A stretch of DNA of 64,000 bases, from positions 79,645,100 to 79,709,099 of the forward strand of contig CM076847.1 in assembly GCA_039519185.1 (NCBI GenBank). The letters run 5' to 3'. The position numbers and the translations under genes were made by a program. Position 1 is the stretch's first letter. Every line of letters begins with the position of its first letter. This DNA is from Astragalus membranaceus (lineage: Eukaryota > Streptophyta > Magnoliopsida > Fabales > Fabaceae). The notes beneath the pieces are model-generated. The model was not told the origin of the DNA and made no database searches. It saw only the letters and a program-made list of their open reading frames with translations. Positions 10,796 to 22,353 of the stretch are shown piece after piece.

Positions 10796-12316
10796 TTACT
10801 CCTTAGGACAGCCTCCTTGTCTTTCAGTCATTTCCTGAAACAGTTTAAAACACACCAAAGTTTCTCCTTTGGTTTTGATTAGATAGACCCATAGTTTTGA
10901 GTACTCATCTACACACGTTAGAACATAACTAATACCACATAATATCAACACATTAAATGGTCTACACATAGATGAATATGCAGCATACAATCTGTTATTC
11001 AATTCAGATTTCAGCCTTTCCAAAGGCTGTTTTCCTAGCACACAAATAGTGCCAGGTCCCATAGGTCTTTCAATTTTAGTAGCCACAGAAACTTCCTTAG
11101 TTTCCGTCTTAGGTTCAGTCACAGAACTCACAAGTTCTAAATTTACACATTTAGAAATCACAATTTCTGAAATCACAGTTTCAGAGTTCACAGAAACTAC
11201 TTTAGTTTCTGTTTCAGCTTTAGAACACACAAAAACTACCTTAGTTTCAGTTTCTGGTTCAGTTTTAGCCACAGAAACTTCCTTAGTTTCTGTTTCTTCT
11301 AATTCACCAATGATCTCAGAAACTTCCTTAGTTTCTATCTCCACTAGTTCATCAATAATCATGCTAAAAGCTACAGGATCAGATTCTGAATCTGAATCTT
11401 CTTTAGCCACATTGGCTTCAGATTCAGCTTCTTTGGACTTAAAGTCCTTTCTAGTAAGGCATTCAGTAGCATAGTGCCCATACTTATCGCATCTGTAGCA
11501 TTGCACTTTAGACTTATCTTTGCCTTTAGATGCATTGCTATTTCCCTTATTGAAATCAGATTTAGGGTTAGATTTACCTGCCTTACCTTTAGACCAATTA
11601 GGCTTACCTGATTGGCTGCTGTCTGTGGCTCCTTTCTTACCCTTAGCTTTGGTGAATAATGCTTGGTCATCTTCTTCTTCACCTTCTAGCAGATTGATCC
11701 TTAGCTCATTTGCTTCAAGCTTTGCTTGAAGCTCCTCCACTTTAAAGTCATCTGGTAAAGTTGTATCTTCAATACTGTTGACTACCCAGCCAAACTTCTT
11801 AGTCAAGGACCTTTGGACTTTCTTACAGATCACCTTTTCTGTAAGAGTTTCCCCATACATTGTCATAGTATTAGTGATCTTCTTTAACCTTATAAAGAAG
11901 CCAGAAATACACTCCCCTTCCTTCATCCTTAGTGTTTCATATTGAGCTCTTAGAGCCTGCAACTTCTCTTCTTTGATAGAATCAGCCCCTGTGTAGTATT
12001 GTTCTAAGGCTTCCCAGGTAGCCTTAGAAGTCTCTAGATTCCTTATCCTATCAAAGTTGGTTTCATCACATCCTTGATGAATGAGATACATAGCTTTGAA
12101 ATCCTTTTGCTCATTTTCATTGAAGGTGTTGGTTTGGGAAGGAGTAGGATTTTCAGGCAATGGCTCAAAGCCATCTTTGACTATTCTCAAGACCCCATGA
12201 CAGCCAAGAACTGTCTTCATCTGAATGCACAATCTGTCATAGTTTTTCCCATCCAATTTAGGGACTTGTGTGTTTAAACCCGTACTTGTCTTCTTACAAA
12301 CTGAAACTTTAAACAC
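10796..12316 (-). pseudogene. Copia Gag with fused integrase fragment
   Basis: 506 codons. Residues about 15-215 form a copia Gag (LDGKNYDRLCIQMKTVL near the start, WEALEQYYTG, LRMKEGECISGFFIRL: the UBN2-type gag region). Residues 273-286 are a CCHC zinc knuckle, CYRCDKYGHYATEC. An acidic tract with several degenerate ETETKEVSV-like repeats (about 330-420) follows. Residues about 460-500 jump to the integrase core region (YVLTCVDEYSKLWVYLIKTK), lacking the rest of protease, integrase and all of reverse transcriptase. The ORF starts about 200 bp inside the PBS, the expected place for gag. The Gag half could still make protein; the element would need enzymes from elsewhere. Confidence 0.75.
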
Positions 12317-12511
12317 TAAAACAATTAGTCACTGCTGCTGCACAGTTTCACACTGTGCAGGCTTAAAATAGGAAAGATTTAAAGAAAAAAACTCACACAG
12401 CCACTTGCTGTTTTACAGAAATTTTTCTTTGACACTTAACAAGAACCTTAAAGAAATCTAAAAGAAAGAGATAGAATTAGAAATTTTCCTGTTTTCCCTG
12501 GATTGTAACTA

Positions 12512-12525
12512 GCTCATTGATACCA
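12512..12525 (-). other. Copia primer binding site
   Basis: On the minus strand TGGTATCAATGAGC directly follows the LTR B end. The first eight bases fit the initiator-methionine tRNA type of copia PBS (TGGTATCAGAGC). A second copy sits at 8741-8754 next to LTR A. Confidence 0.75.
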
Positions 12526-14029
12526 TGTTGGATTTTCTAACATTTAAATTGATTTTACTCTGCAGGCTGCAAAATCAATGTTCAGGGGGTGCAAGTATCA
12601 CAATATCCAGCTATTGGCCCAGCCCACCACTTGACTTACCTGCTTTACAAACAAACAATACGGAAGCGGGTTTTTGCGCGCCCGAACCCGTTTTCTCTAG
12701 AGCAGCACGCGGATCCCTCTTGACCCGCTCCACAACCCGTCTTATAAAATGGCAAACCCTAGCACTGTTGCCAGAAAATCAAGACTCACGCTCTCTCTTC
12801 TTTCACGCCGTTTCCTCTTTTTCTTTAACCTAGCTTCTCTCTTCTAGGGTTCCTTCTTTCTTCACTGATTTACACGAACTGAAGGACGATTCTTCTTCAC
12901 ATCTTCCACACGAAGGCTCAGGCAAAGGTAAGGATCGAAACCCCTCTATTTTCGCTTTCAATTTCTTTCTGTTTTAATCTTCTCTTCTTCACCAAAACAC
13001 TGATTCAATGTTCTTCTTTGATGTTGTATGTACGAAACTCACAACACGATGAACGATTCACACAAACTCCTACACGCGAAGGTATACTTTCTCAGGCCCT
13101 TTGTGTATTTGCTGTTTGGTGTTGATTTCCTCTATCAAAACCCTAATCTGTGAATCTGGCTGTTTCTCTTCTGGTTTCCTGCTTTGTATGTACCAAGGTT
13201 ATGATGAATTGCTGAGAGAAGACTCAACCAGAAGGCGAATGTTGAACGAACTCTTCAGTGAACACAAGAAAGGCACAGATTCACCACTTGTAACTTTGTT
13301 TGCTTTCTTTCGATTCTGTTTCTGAATTTAATTCCTGTTGTTTGTTGATTGCATGAACTGTGATGGTGTTCTTGATGAACACACGCGACACCACTCAGCT
13401 ATGGGTCTTCTCTCAAGACCACACAAGGTAAATCCTTCTTCTTATACTGGTTTTCCTTTTGCTTCTCTGTTTCAGTCACAGAAACAAACAGTATGCTAAT
13501 CCTTTTCTTTTTCTTGTTGTGAGGTCTCCAACCACCTGTTGAAGATGAACTCAACAACCCAGAAACTCAAAGGAGGATAACTGTGTTGAGAGCAAGACTT
13601 GAAGAACAGAAGTATATGAAAAACTAAAATGCAATGTAAAACTTTATTTCTCTGTGTGTTAATTCAGTGTATGTACATGTATATTTATAGCATTCTCTGG
13701 GAATAAAACTAGCTGTTAGCTTAGAGTTTGTTGTAGCTTAACAAACTCAGTTTGACAAACTAGTTAGTTAGAAAATAACTTTGATACAGCTGTAAAGAAA
13801 CAAACTGTAACCAGGACCTTATTTACACAACTTCCAACGGCTATTTTCTGTTTGAAAAATAGCTGTTAGAGTTTTTAGAGTTTTTACTTAAAAAAGCCAA
13901 TACCCTTCCTTAATCTAAACCCTAAAAACTAGAACCCTTCCTTAAGCATAGTAAGGAGTTAGGCTTAGAGACAGATTCTAATACCAGGACAACCCCTTGT
14001 TAGGCATTAATCAATGATGATCTGGGACA
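12526..14029 (-). repeat. Copia LTR B (1504 bp)
   Basis: Same boundaries as LTR A: TGTTGGATTT preceded by the PBS, ending CTGGGACA and followed by the PPT. It serves as the 5' LTR of the internal region at 10261-12525. Confidence 0.85.
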
Positions 14030-14789
14030 AGCCCCCAGATGTTAGCTTTCAACCTAGCTGTCTCCTAAGCTTAGTTAAAACTTTACCTTTTAGGGCCTTT
14101 AGTAAAAAACAGCCACCTGCTCTTTAGTTGAGCAGTGGTTCAGTGCTTCTAGCCAAGCTGCTTGAGTGGCAGTTTTGAAACTCGGAGAGCATTCTGCAAT
14201 GTTGCTGGCAGAACTGCCATCTGCCTTGTCAATCCTTGCTAGGACTCCCTTTGCACATTTTAGTTGTTGTAGAGTAGAGCTTTTAGGTGTCCTTAAGAAC
14301 TCTAGTCCATAGACATCACATAGAGTCCCTAAGTCTTCATCAATGGAGTTTAACTCCTCAATTGTAGCCCTTCTCAGCCCTTCTAGGGTTTCATAGTAGT
14401 CAAATGCTTCTGAATCTGTCAGCCTTTGTCCCTTAGCCAGTACTTGACCAATAGGTTGTGGTTAAAGAAAAAATTGTGCATTGAGTTTGAGGTTGCGAAC
14501 AATAGTTATAAAAAACTAGACATTTTATTTAAAACAAATGAAATGATTTAAATTACAAAAATTAAATATGATTAAATAAAAGTTGGATAAGTTGTTGGAC
14601 TCAAAGTGGTGGGGTTCTTAAGAGCTTCATATTTTACTATAATTTTTTCTTTTGCTTAAAAATTTTACATCACATTACACAATTCTCAATTTTTGTTTCC
14701 ACTACAAAATTTTACTTGACATTCAATTCTCAATTTTTATGAATCATTTTTATTCTTTTACTTTCAAATATAAAAAATAATTTTTGCCA

Positions 14790-15958
14790 TCAAACTAATT
14801 ATTATATTTACCCGTGCATATGTTTTGTTTTGTATTTAAGGTTGAGCGGCAACAAGGGTGGCAACGGGGAGCAGCAACTAGAGCGGCAACAGGAGAGGAA
14901 ATGGGGAGCGGCAATGTGAGCAGCAACGAGAGTGGCAACGGAAGCGACAACAGGAGCGGCAACGAGGGCGACAACGAGGCCAACGATAACAGCGGTTGCA
15001 ACGTGGGTAGGTTCACTTAATTAAGTAATGTCATGCAGTTATCCTGCAGTCGGTACTTCCCGCGCACTTCAGCTCTTTTTTCTTTTTCATATCTTCAAAA
15101 ACCGGTTAGGTGACAAAAAAAAGATATAATTTCATGCCAAAATACCTAAAGTAAGATCTAAGCAATGTGTTTTGGTGTACTTTATGACTATAAAAATTTA
15201 ACGGTTCAAATACGCAAAGTTTGTTCCTTAATAACCTTTTGATGAAAAATAATAATAATTTCGTGACAAAATACGTAAAATTTGATAAATTGGTGTTTAG
15301 AATGATAATTAGTATTTCTGCCATGTGAAAAAAGTAATATATCATTGTTATGTATTAAGTAGGACCACAAATAAAGATATATAAACTCTTTCATTTAAAT
15401 TGATATTGTCTACTTCTCACACACTCGAATCCTCTTGAAAAAAGGAAAAAAAACCTCTTGAATATAATACCCTCTTTTTTTTGACAACAGAATATAATAC
15501 CCTCTAGAATTCATTAGTGCCTTTCATTTGTTTTAAATTTCGTATTTTCATTACCGGCTCTTATTTTTATTAATTTTTGTTACTATAGTAGTATAAAAAA
15601 AATAAGTAATAGGTTGTCCATACAACGAAAAGATAAATAGTAACGACTGGTCATATCTAACTATAACTTATTTCCACCGTTTGGTATGCATGTTTGCAAC
15701 GACAAATTTGACACCTATGATTCATTAAAATATCCATTCGACAACCGTATCCCATACAGGTTTTGTTGTTGCATACTAACCTACAACTTTATAAAAATAA
15801 AAAAAGTCAAAATCTCTTACATTAATCTTTGTACTTTCATAAGTTTATTGAATGTCAATCTAATTTCGCTACCTTGTATTTTTTCATTTAATTTATCTAT
15901 CAAGATAATTATCTTATCATTTAGTCTATCCCGTGCAATGCACAGGACTTTAGACTAG
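14790..15958 (+). mobile_element. Putative non-autonomous Helitron (copy 1)
   Basis: The 3' end is convincing: a 7-bp stem, CCCGTGC-AAT-GCACAGG with one mismatch, followed eight bases later by the terminal CTAG and then a T (15930-15959). The 5' end is proposed at TCAAACTAATTATTATATTT preceded by A, giving insertion between A and T as Helitrons do; another CCCGTGCAT lies just inside it. No Rep/helicase coding sequence. The element includes a GGCAACG minisatellite at 14841-15005. Confidence 0.55.
14841..15005. repeat. GGCAACG/GAGCGGCAAC minisatellite
   Basis: About 12-bp degenerate units (gagcggcaacga, gagtggcaacgg, aggagcggcaac). Related arrays recur at 17385-17575, 25984-26068 and 26551-26871. 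The Leu/Pro/Ser-rich minus ORF here is an artefact of the repeat. Confidence 0.8.
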
Positions 15959-16149
15959 TTTAATATGAATATGAATATAACAATACCCTAGTCGTTCTCT
16001 CTTTTTTCTCTAATCTACTCTTCCCTTCTTCTTCATATGATTGAGAGGGGTGGTTTTTGGTCATACTTTTGGCCTAGAATCACCTCTCTCTTTTATTTTT
16101 CCTCTCTTTTTATTTAAATAGGTGGGTTTCCACACAGATCTAACTTTTC

Positions 16150-16671
16150 AACACAGAGAGCAACAATAACCCATATTCTTCAACACAAAAACAAACCCAT
16201 TTTCTTCAACACAACAACAGTAACCCATGTTCGAGCTAGATCCGTGACATGCAAAAACAGAAGCAGCAAGATGCTAAGAGGTGAGAGGCGGTACGAGAAT
16301 GGGGAAAAATAAACAATACAGAAGAGGTGAGAGGAAGATGAATCTGTCACCGCGAGAGAAAGAGGGTGCGGTGGGAGGTTGGGTGGAGGCGGTGGGAGGT
16401 TTGATGGAGGCGGTGGTAAAAGGAACAAGGTGAGGGTGGGTTTTGTTTCGGAGAAGAATGTTGAGGGAATGAGAAAGAAAAGAGAAAAAAGAGGGAGAAT
16501 GAGAAATAATAATTTAATGAGAAGGTGATGTGATGATGAATGAATGGTCTAGGACTCGAGGGTGAGTTTCAAAGTTTTTGTTTTAGAAAGGGTGAGTTTC
16601 AAAGTTGAAAAGTCAAGAAATTATTTTTTTATTTGATATTGAGAATAAGTAGTAACTATCCCTTGATTGAG
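16150..16671. other. Spacer between the two direct copies
   Basis: No gene seen. CA-rich at the left (several TTCTTCAACACAA blocks) and G/A-rich at the right. If the copies arose by tandem duplication this is the part present only once. Confidence 0.5.
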
Positions 16672-16734
16672 AGGTTGTGGTTAAAGAAAAAATTGTGCAT
16701 TGAGTTTGAGGTTGCGAACAATAGTTATAAAAAA

Positions 16735-17050
16735 GGCAAAAGTGCTTTCGGGGTCCCTTATCTTTATTTAAAGTAACGAATTAGTCCTTTATGGTTTTTT
16801 TGTCCCAAATAAGTCATTTATCTTTCAAATTTTTGACACATAAATTCTTTTCCGTTAACAGTGCTGATTTATGTGTCAAAAAAAGGGATTTATGTGTTAA
16901 AAAGTTGAAACATAAATGACTGATTTGGGACAGAACAGGATTTATGTGTCAAAAATTTAAAACATAAAGGACTGATTTGGGACAAAAAAAAGATAAAGGA
17001 CCAAATCGCTACTTTAAATAAAGATAAGAGAACCCGGGAGCACTTTAGCC
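16735..17050. mobile_element. Mutator-type MITE (316 bp) with 9-bp target duplication
   Basis: Terminal inverted repeats of about 45 bp: GGCAAAAGTGCT at the left and, on the other strand, GGCTAAAGTGCT at the right, both leading into CTTATCTTTATTTAAAGTA. The 9-bp sequence tataaaaaa flanks both sides (16726-16734 and 17051-17059). Copy 1 of the surrounding duplication has a single tataaaaaa at the same place, so this is a filled/empty site pair. No coding capacity; 9-bp duplications are characteristic of Mutator-like transposition. Confidence 0.9.
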
Positions 17051-17333
17051 TATAAAAAATTAGACATTTTATTTAAAACAAATGAAATGATTTAAATTAC
17101 AAAAATTAAATATGATTAAATAAAAGTTGGATAAGTTGTTGGACTCAAAGTGGTGGGTTCTTAAGAGCTTCATATTTTACTATAATTTTTTCTTTTGCTT
17201 AAAAATTTTACATCACATTACACAATTCTCAATTTTTGTTTCCACTAAAAAATTTTACTTGACATTAAATTCTCAATTTTTATGAATCCTTTTTTATTCT
17301 TTTACTTTCAAATATAAAAAATAATTTTTGCCA

Positions 17334-18542
17334 TCAAACTAATTATTATATTTACCCGTGCATATGTTTTGTTTTGTATTTAAGGTTGAGCGGCAGCGAA
17401 GAGCGACAACAAGGGTGGCAACGGAGAGCGGCAATAGGGAGCAGCAACTAGAGCGGCAACAGGAGAGGAAATGGGGAGCGGCAATGTGAGCAGCAACAAG
17501 AGTGGCAACGGAAGCGACAACAGGAGCGGCAACGAGGGCGACAACGAGGCCAACGATGACGGTGGTTGCAACGTGGGTAGGTTCACTTAAGTAATGTCAT
17601 GCAGTTATTCTGCAGTCGGTACTTCCCGCGCACTTCAGCTTTTTTTCTTTTTCATATCTTCAAAAACCGGTTAGGTGACAAAAAAAGATATAATTTCATG
17701 CCAAAATACCTAAAGTAAGATCTAAGCAATGTGTTTTGGTGTACTTTATGACTAAAAAAATTTAACGGTTCAAATACGCAAAGTTTGTTCCTTAATAACC
17801 TTTTGATGAAAAATAATAATAATTTCGTGACAAAATACGTAAAATGTGATAAATTGGTGTTTAGAATGAAATGGGGGTTGACTGGGTTCACCCTGAACGC
17901 TAAGTATGATAATTAGTATTTCTGCCATGTGAAAAAAGTAATATATCATTATGTATTAAGTAGGACTACAAATAAAGATATATAAACTCTTTCGTTTAAA
18001 TTGATATTGTCTACTTCTCACACACTCGATCCTCTTGAAAAAAGGAAAAAAAAACCTCTTGAATATAATACCCTCTAGAATTCATTAGTGCCTTTCATTT
18101 GTTTTAAATTTCGTATTTTCATTACCGGCTCTTATTTTTATTAATTTTTGTTACTATAGTAGTATAAAAAAAATAAGTAATAGGTTGTCCATACAACGAA
18201 AAGATAAATAGCAACGACCGGTCATATCTAACTATAACTTATTTCCACCGTTTGGTAATTACCAGTTCTATGCATGTTTGCAACGACAAATTTGACACCT
18301 ATGATTCATTAAAATATCCATTCGACAACCGTATCCCATACAGGTTTTGTTGTTGCATACTAACCTACAATTTTATAAAAATAAAAAAAGTCAAAATCTC
18401 TTACATTAATCTTTGTACTTGCATAAGTTTATTGAATGTCAATCTAATTTCGTTACCTTGTATTTTTTCATTTAATTTATCTATCCAGATAATTATCTTA
18501 TCATTTAGTCTATCCCGTGCAATGCACAGGACTTTAGACTAG
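17334..18542 (+). mobile_element. Putative non-autonomous Helitron (copy 2)
   Basis: Same termini as copy 1 (TCAAACTAATT... and hairpin plus CTAG followed by T). The flanks are also shared, so it was copied with the segment rather than transposed independently. GGCAACG array at 17385-17575. Confidence 0.55.
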
Positions 18543-18733
18543 TTTAATATGAATATGAATATAACAATACCCTTGTCGTTCTCTCTTTTTTCTCTAATCT
18601 ACTCTTCTCTTCTTCTTCATATGATTGAGAGGGGTGGTTTTTGGTCATACTTTTGGCCTAGAATCACCTCTCTCTTTTATTTTTCCTCTCTTTTTATTTA
18701 AATAGGTGGGTTTCCACACAGATCTAACTTTTC

Positions 18734-19413
18734 GTGTGTTTTTCCTTGATTTTACCGTTTAAGTGCAACGTTGTTGTGTTCGTCGTCTTGGTGCGGTGCT
18801 GTTTGGTTTCCTGTTTTGTTACGGTATTCGTTTGATTCAGATTGACAGATAAAATTCAACCATTACAACTCAATCAATGACTTGGACATCAACATTGCAG
18901 ATCCGGAGGCGTGGGTATTCAGTATTCCAATGACTTTAATTTTGTAAAAATTGTAGGCATTTTGTCGTTTTATGCTTTTAATCTGGGTGTTGTGAGTTTG
19001 TTCGCAGATTCATCATTTATGGTTTGGTTTTAGCAATTTTGAATTTGTGTTGTTATCGATGTCTCCTATCATTTTAAATGAATGAATATCTTTTTTTTGG
19101 GAAAAAATTCAATACAAACTTAGCTTTTTAATTTTCTCCTCGGTGGTACTACTGTGCTCCAAACAAGAGAACTATGGTATCTCTTCACTTTTCGATGTCA
19201 CTTCTTTCTCCAATATTTCACGCTTAACAATCATATTGAGGTTGTATTCTAATTATAGTTGATCATGCTTAGATATTTCATAATGCATGCCATAAAATCA
19301 AGAATTTATGACATGAATAAATAGGGGGATTATCCATCCTCTACATATAACGCAGCTCTCCTTATTCTCTCACATGCTCAACGTACATACGTGTCCTCCT
19401 CGAATATACTCAA
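18734..19413 (+). promoter_or_regulatory. Upstream region of the HIPP-like gene
   Basis: No coding region recognised. A TATAA at 19346-19350 lies 64 bp before the proposed start codon and is a reasonable TATA candidate; the leader between them is C/T-rich as in many plant 5' UTRs. Confidence 0.35.
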
Positions 19414-20212
19414 ATGGACCGCTCCACTGTTCCTCTTCCAAAGGTACAAATTTTCACCACTCACCAATTTGTAATTGTGTTAAGCCTCTAATTAAATAGC
19501 TTTATATATGTTTATCTTTCTCTAATTTCAAATGAGTTATAATATTCCGTTGCAGATTTATACCTTCAAATCAACCTGTAAGAAATGTCAAATTATGTTG
19601 GGGGAGAAGTTATCGAAACTGGAACCTAGCACGGGTGATTAATTATTTCTCCCTTAATTATCCTTAAGCTAGCTAATTTTAATTAAAGCTTTTGTTAATT
19701 TTCTACGTAATTTTGTAGCTGTTTACACCCTCGAGGTTGTGGGTGAAGCAGGAAAATTGACTATAAAGAGCGAAATAAATCGTGAAAAAGTAGTCGAGAC
19801 CACTGGACAAGAACAACTTTCATGCGAAGACCACAACACACCAACAAATGAGAAAGTGGAAACACCACCACAAATTGAAAAAGAAAATAATAATAATGCT
19901 AATGATAATGATAATAACCAAGAGCAAGTTTGCCAGAGAGTGTTCAAAGGTTTTGAAGGAATAGAGCTACACGAACTGGCTAAAACTAAAGGGTTGACAC
20001 GATTGGAGTTGACTCAAAATTTGAAGATGACTTTTAGTGATAAAAAAAATGTTGATTCTGAAAAGGAGTGTGATAATAAAGAAGTCCCATCAGTACAAGG
20101 TGACCAAAATTGTTCTGGAACTAATAATGCTAATTCCCTACATGAATCAAAGGCCAAAGATGTCAACAAATCTGGGGACGATGCTGCGTCAAAAACTTGC
20201 AGAATGATGTGA
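19414..20212 (+). CDS. HIPP-like heavy-metal-associated isoprenylated protein (3 exons)
   Basis: Exons 19414-19443, 19556-19634 and 19719-20212 join in frame to 200 codons; both introns have GT...AG borders and the second is phase 1. Residues about 11-62 look like an HMA domain: a beta strand, the metal-binding CKKC (C18, C21), a helix (IMLGEKLSKL), then VYTLEVVGEAGKLTIKSEIN, which matches the beta-beta pattern of HIPP proteins. The middle is hydrophilic, with an Asn/Asp-rich run. The last four residues are CRMM, a CaaX prenylation box; Met at the end favours farnesylation. Known HIPPs bind metals through the CxxC and sit at membranes via the prenyl group; metal binding here is inferred. The start ATG gives a 10-residue first exon, common in this family. 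Alternatives: a decayed family member, since the consensus Met before the first Cys is absent. No sign of disruption. Confidence 0.75.
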
Positions 20213-20440
20213 GCTCATAGCTTATCCCCTAGCTAGCAATAAGTGGATGATCCTCTTCAGATTCAACTTTGTTTTACTTTTATTTGTTCTATATGTTACG
20301 GTTATTTTATGTTCTCCTTGTGCACCTGGTTTAGATACTGATCATGCCAAAATTGCATGATGTGGCGAAATAAATTGGTTTCAATAAAACAGATTTAATT
20401 TATACACATATGTATGAATGTTTTATATCATCTCATATCA
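20213..20440. other. 3' flank of the HIPP-like gene
   Basis: Likely 3' UTR and downstream flank; AATAAA-like signals occur near 20368 and 20384 (GAAATAAATT, CAATAAAACA). No other feature seen. Confidence 0.4.
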
Positions 20441-21640
20441 CTAAAAAAAAAATAGTCTACTCATAAATTTCTTATAGATCACTCCTATCATGACGCGATT
20501 AGAAAAGATCATAAGCCAATTGCTCCTACATTCTAGAGATACAACCTAAAGGGCTCACACACCATTTAAAGAACAAGTAATGTCTTGAATTGGCCCAAGC
20601 CAATTAAGAGTCACTTTCAAGAGAAGTGCTTATATTGCAAAGAAAGTCTCTAAGAGATCTAGGGCTTTTCAGATAAGATAATCTCATTGCAAGTTTTCCA
20701 GATTTCCCAAAGGACTGCATGCCAAATCATGATCAAGCTCTTCCTGTTCCAAATAGGAAGATCACCACTAAAATAGATCGAGAAGAGAGTAGGAAGATTT
20801 GGAGTGAGAACTATCACTAGACCTAGCCATTTAAACACCATATACCATAGACAAATGGAAGATTCACATCCTAGAGATACAGGTGACTCTCCGACTCCTG
20901 GTGTGAAGTACAAAACACAGGTGGTTGCATTTAAATCGGTTTATAACCCCCCCCCTCCGGAATAAGTTGTCCCGAAATGGGACCCTATTTAGGAGAAGGC
21001 GCCAAGTGAAGGCAAACCGCCTTAGACAGGGCAACACTTTTTCCACTGCTTTTCTAGTACATAACTCCCAAGTGGCAACCCCGAAGTAATTGGAAGGGAG
21101 AGTTGGGTCAGTGCAAAGCATATTTCGATTTAATCGAATAGAGACGCCCTCCTTTGATCCCGCCCAAACCCATCCTATACACAATAGAGACGGGTTGTTA
21201 ATAAACTCTCCTCGATCTCAAACAAAGAAATCCCTCCTCCAAAAGAATCTCCACTCCCATGACTGTGTCTCCACTCCCTTAGGTCAGAAACTTTACCCTC
21301 CTTAAGGTTTAATATGGAAAAGAGACATGGGAAAACTTTCTTAAGTGGGCAGTAAACAAAAAAAAATCGATGCTCCATTGGCAATACTTTTTGTGACTGC
21401 ATCAACAAATAAACCTCTGGTTATCTAGACCCGCAGCCCCTAACCTACAAATATCCTTCCACCATCTCATTGAGGTTTAGATTTCCCATAAGAACCCCAC
21501 CCCCTACTTGGCCTTAGCTTTAAGAACTTGCATTCACAGGGAACCCATTTCATAAGCAGTCTCTAGCGCCACTTACTAATTAGGCTAAGGTTGAAATGGC
21601 AAAGATCCTTCACGCCCGGAATGCCCCTCCCCCAGACTTA
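20440..21640 (-). pseudogene. LINE fragment (C-terminal RT and zinc-binding region)
   Basis: Several overlapping minus frames together resemble the region after the reverse transcriptase of plant non-LTR elements: FAFTWRLLLNRVPFRDNLFR (the zf-RVT 'WRLL.R.PT.DNL.RR' motif) near 21000, LCFVLHTRSR, then ICLWYMVFKWLGL and WHAVLWEIWKTCNEIIL. Upstream pieces (EWRHSHGSGDSF, SLFEIEESLLT) fit the same region. At least three frame changes are needed. No reverse-transcriptase core and no target-site duplication were found. Confidence 0.6.
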
Positions 21641-21831
21641 GATTTATAGACTACAGACCACTTTTATGTGAATTGAGAGTGAAGCTAATTAATTTACGAT
21701 GAACCTATATATAGTCACCTATTGAAATTGGGAAGTGTAGTGACTAGTGGGTTTGTTAGCACTAAATCAATTATTTTCTTTATTAAGTGGGTCTCAAGAT
21801 TACACAACCGGATAACAAACAAAACCCTTTT
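21640..21831. other. Spacer left of the TR-GAG insertion
   Basis: Its right half (about 21730-21831) is partly the inverted complement of 25225-25325 on the other side of the TR-GAG element, sharing GTGGGTCTCAA and CCGGATAACAAAC, so the element sits in or next to an older palindromic repeat. Confidence 0.5.
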
Positions 21832-21836
21832 ACATA

Positions 21837-22294
21837 TGTTATGGTGATTACATTGTTTTCTATTTACACCCCCTCTCAAAAAAGCCCAATTAGTAAGAAG
21901 CCCAATCATATTGAGAGAGTCCAATCTTCAATGGCCAAGATCAGCCCACAAGATCGGACGGCCCTAAAACGCCAACACAATCACATTCAAACTCTATAAA
22001 TACCCCATTCAATGCTCATTAATGGTAAGCACTTTTTCTAACAAACACTCATTCACTCAAATACTGACTTGAGCGTCGGAGTATCATTGCAGGTACAACC
22101 TCGCCCCTCAAGATCGAACACCTCAAGATCGAACACCTCAAGATCGAACATCTCAACATCGCCTCTCAAGATCGAACCTCTCCAGGTCGAACGAAATCTT
22201 CCTCTCAAGCCCGAAGACGGAGACAGAATCAATGACAAAATATCTACTAACTGCGTAATACCGATCTCTAAGATCGGAAGCACAGTACAGAACA
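21837..22294 (+). repeat. TR-GAG 5' LTR (458 bp)
   Basis: TGTTATGGTGATT...CAGAACA. Contains TATAAATA at 21995-22002. Near 22104-22170 it has tandem TCAAGATCGAACACC units, one more than the 3' LTR. Confidence 0.9.
21995..22002 (+). promoter_or_regulatory. LTR TATA box
   Basis: TATAAATA in the 5' LTR, the likely core promoter of the TR-GAG transcript. The equivalent is present in the 3' LTR near 24929. Confidence 0.65.
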
Positions 22295-22295
22295 T

Positions 22296-22313
22296 TGGCG
22301 ACCACAGTGGGAG
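22296..22313 (+). other. TR-GAG primer binding site
   Basis: TGGCGACCACAGTGGGAG, one base after the LTR. It fits the 3' end of a plant arginine tRNA as I remember it (…CTCCCACTGTGGTCGCCA). Confidence 0.75.
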
Positions 22314-22353
22314 AAATCAATACCCTATTTTTTCCACCTTGGAACTTATTAAA

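Larger units (their letters stand above)
8654..14452 (-). mobile_element. Tandem, internally deleted Ty1/copia retrotransposon array
   Basis: From left to right: 101 bp of PBS-side internal sequence (8654-8754), LTR A (8755-10260), a full but deleted internal region (10261-12525), LTR B (12526-14029), then 423 bp of PPT-side internal sequence (14030-14452). The flanking pieces duplicate 12425-12525 and 10261-10685 almost exactly, so the array holds parts of three tandem units sharing LTRs. The element reads on the minus strand. The internal region is only about 2.27 kb: gag, a sliver of integrase and the tail of RNase H; protease and reverse transcriptase are gone. Confidence 0.85.
14453..16149. 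repeat. Direct duplication, copy 1
   Basis: Starts AGGTTGTGGTTAAAG and ends TCTAACTTTTC; the same ends bound copy 2 at 16672-18733. It lacks the MITE present in copy 2 (empty site tataaaaaa near 14507-14515) and carries a short duplication of AATATAATACCCTC near 15490 that copy 2 lacks. Includes a putative Helitron. Confidence 0.85.
16672..18733. repeat. Direct duplication, copy 2
   Basis: Homologous to copy 1 over its whole length except for the 316-bp MITE plus its 9-bp duplication, a segment of about 37 bp near 17868-17905 absent from copy 1, and a length difference in the GGCAACG array. Confidence 0.85.

Noticed and set aside
15686..15958. 90-codon ORF, repeated near 18252
   Set aside because: Falls in the 3' end of the putative Helitron and overlaps its terminal hairpin; no protein family recognised.
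14453..18733. Direct copies as two LTRs of one retrotransposon
   Set aside because: No PBS or PPT at the inner borders, no TG...CA pair common to both copies, and only 0.5 kb of non-coding DNA between them; a segment duplication fits better.
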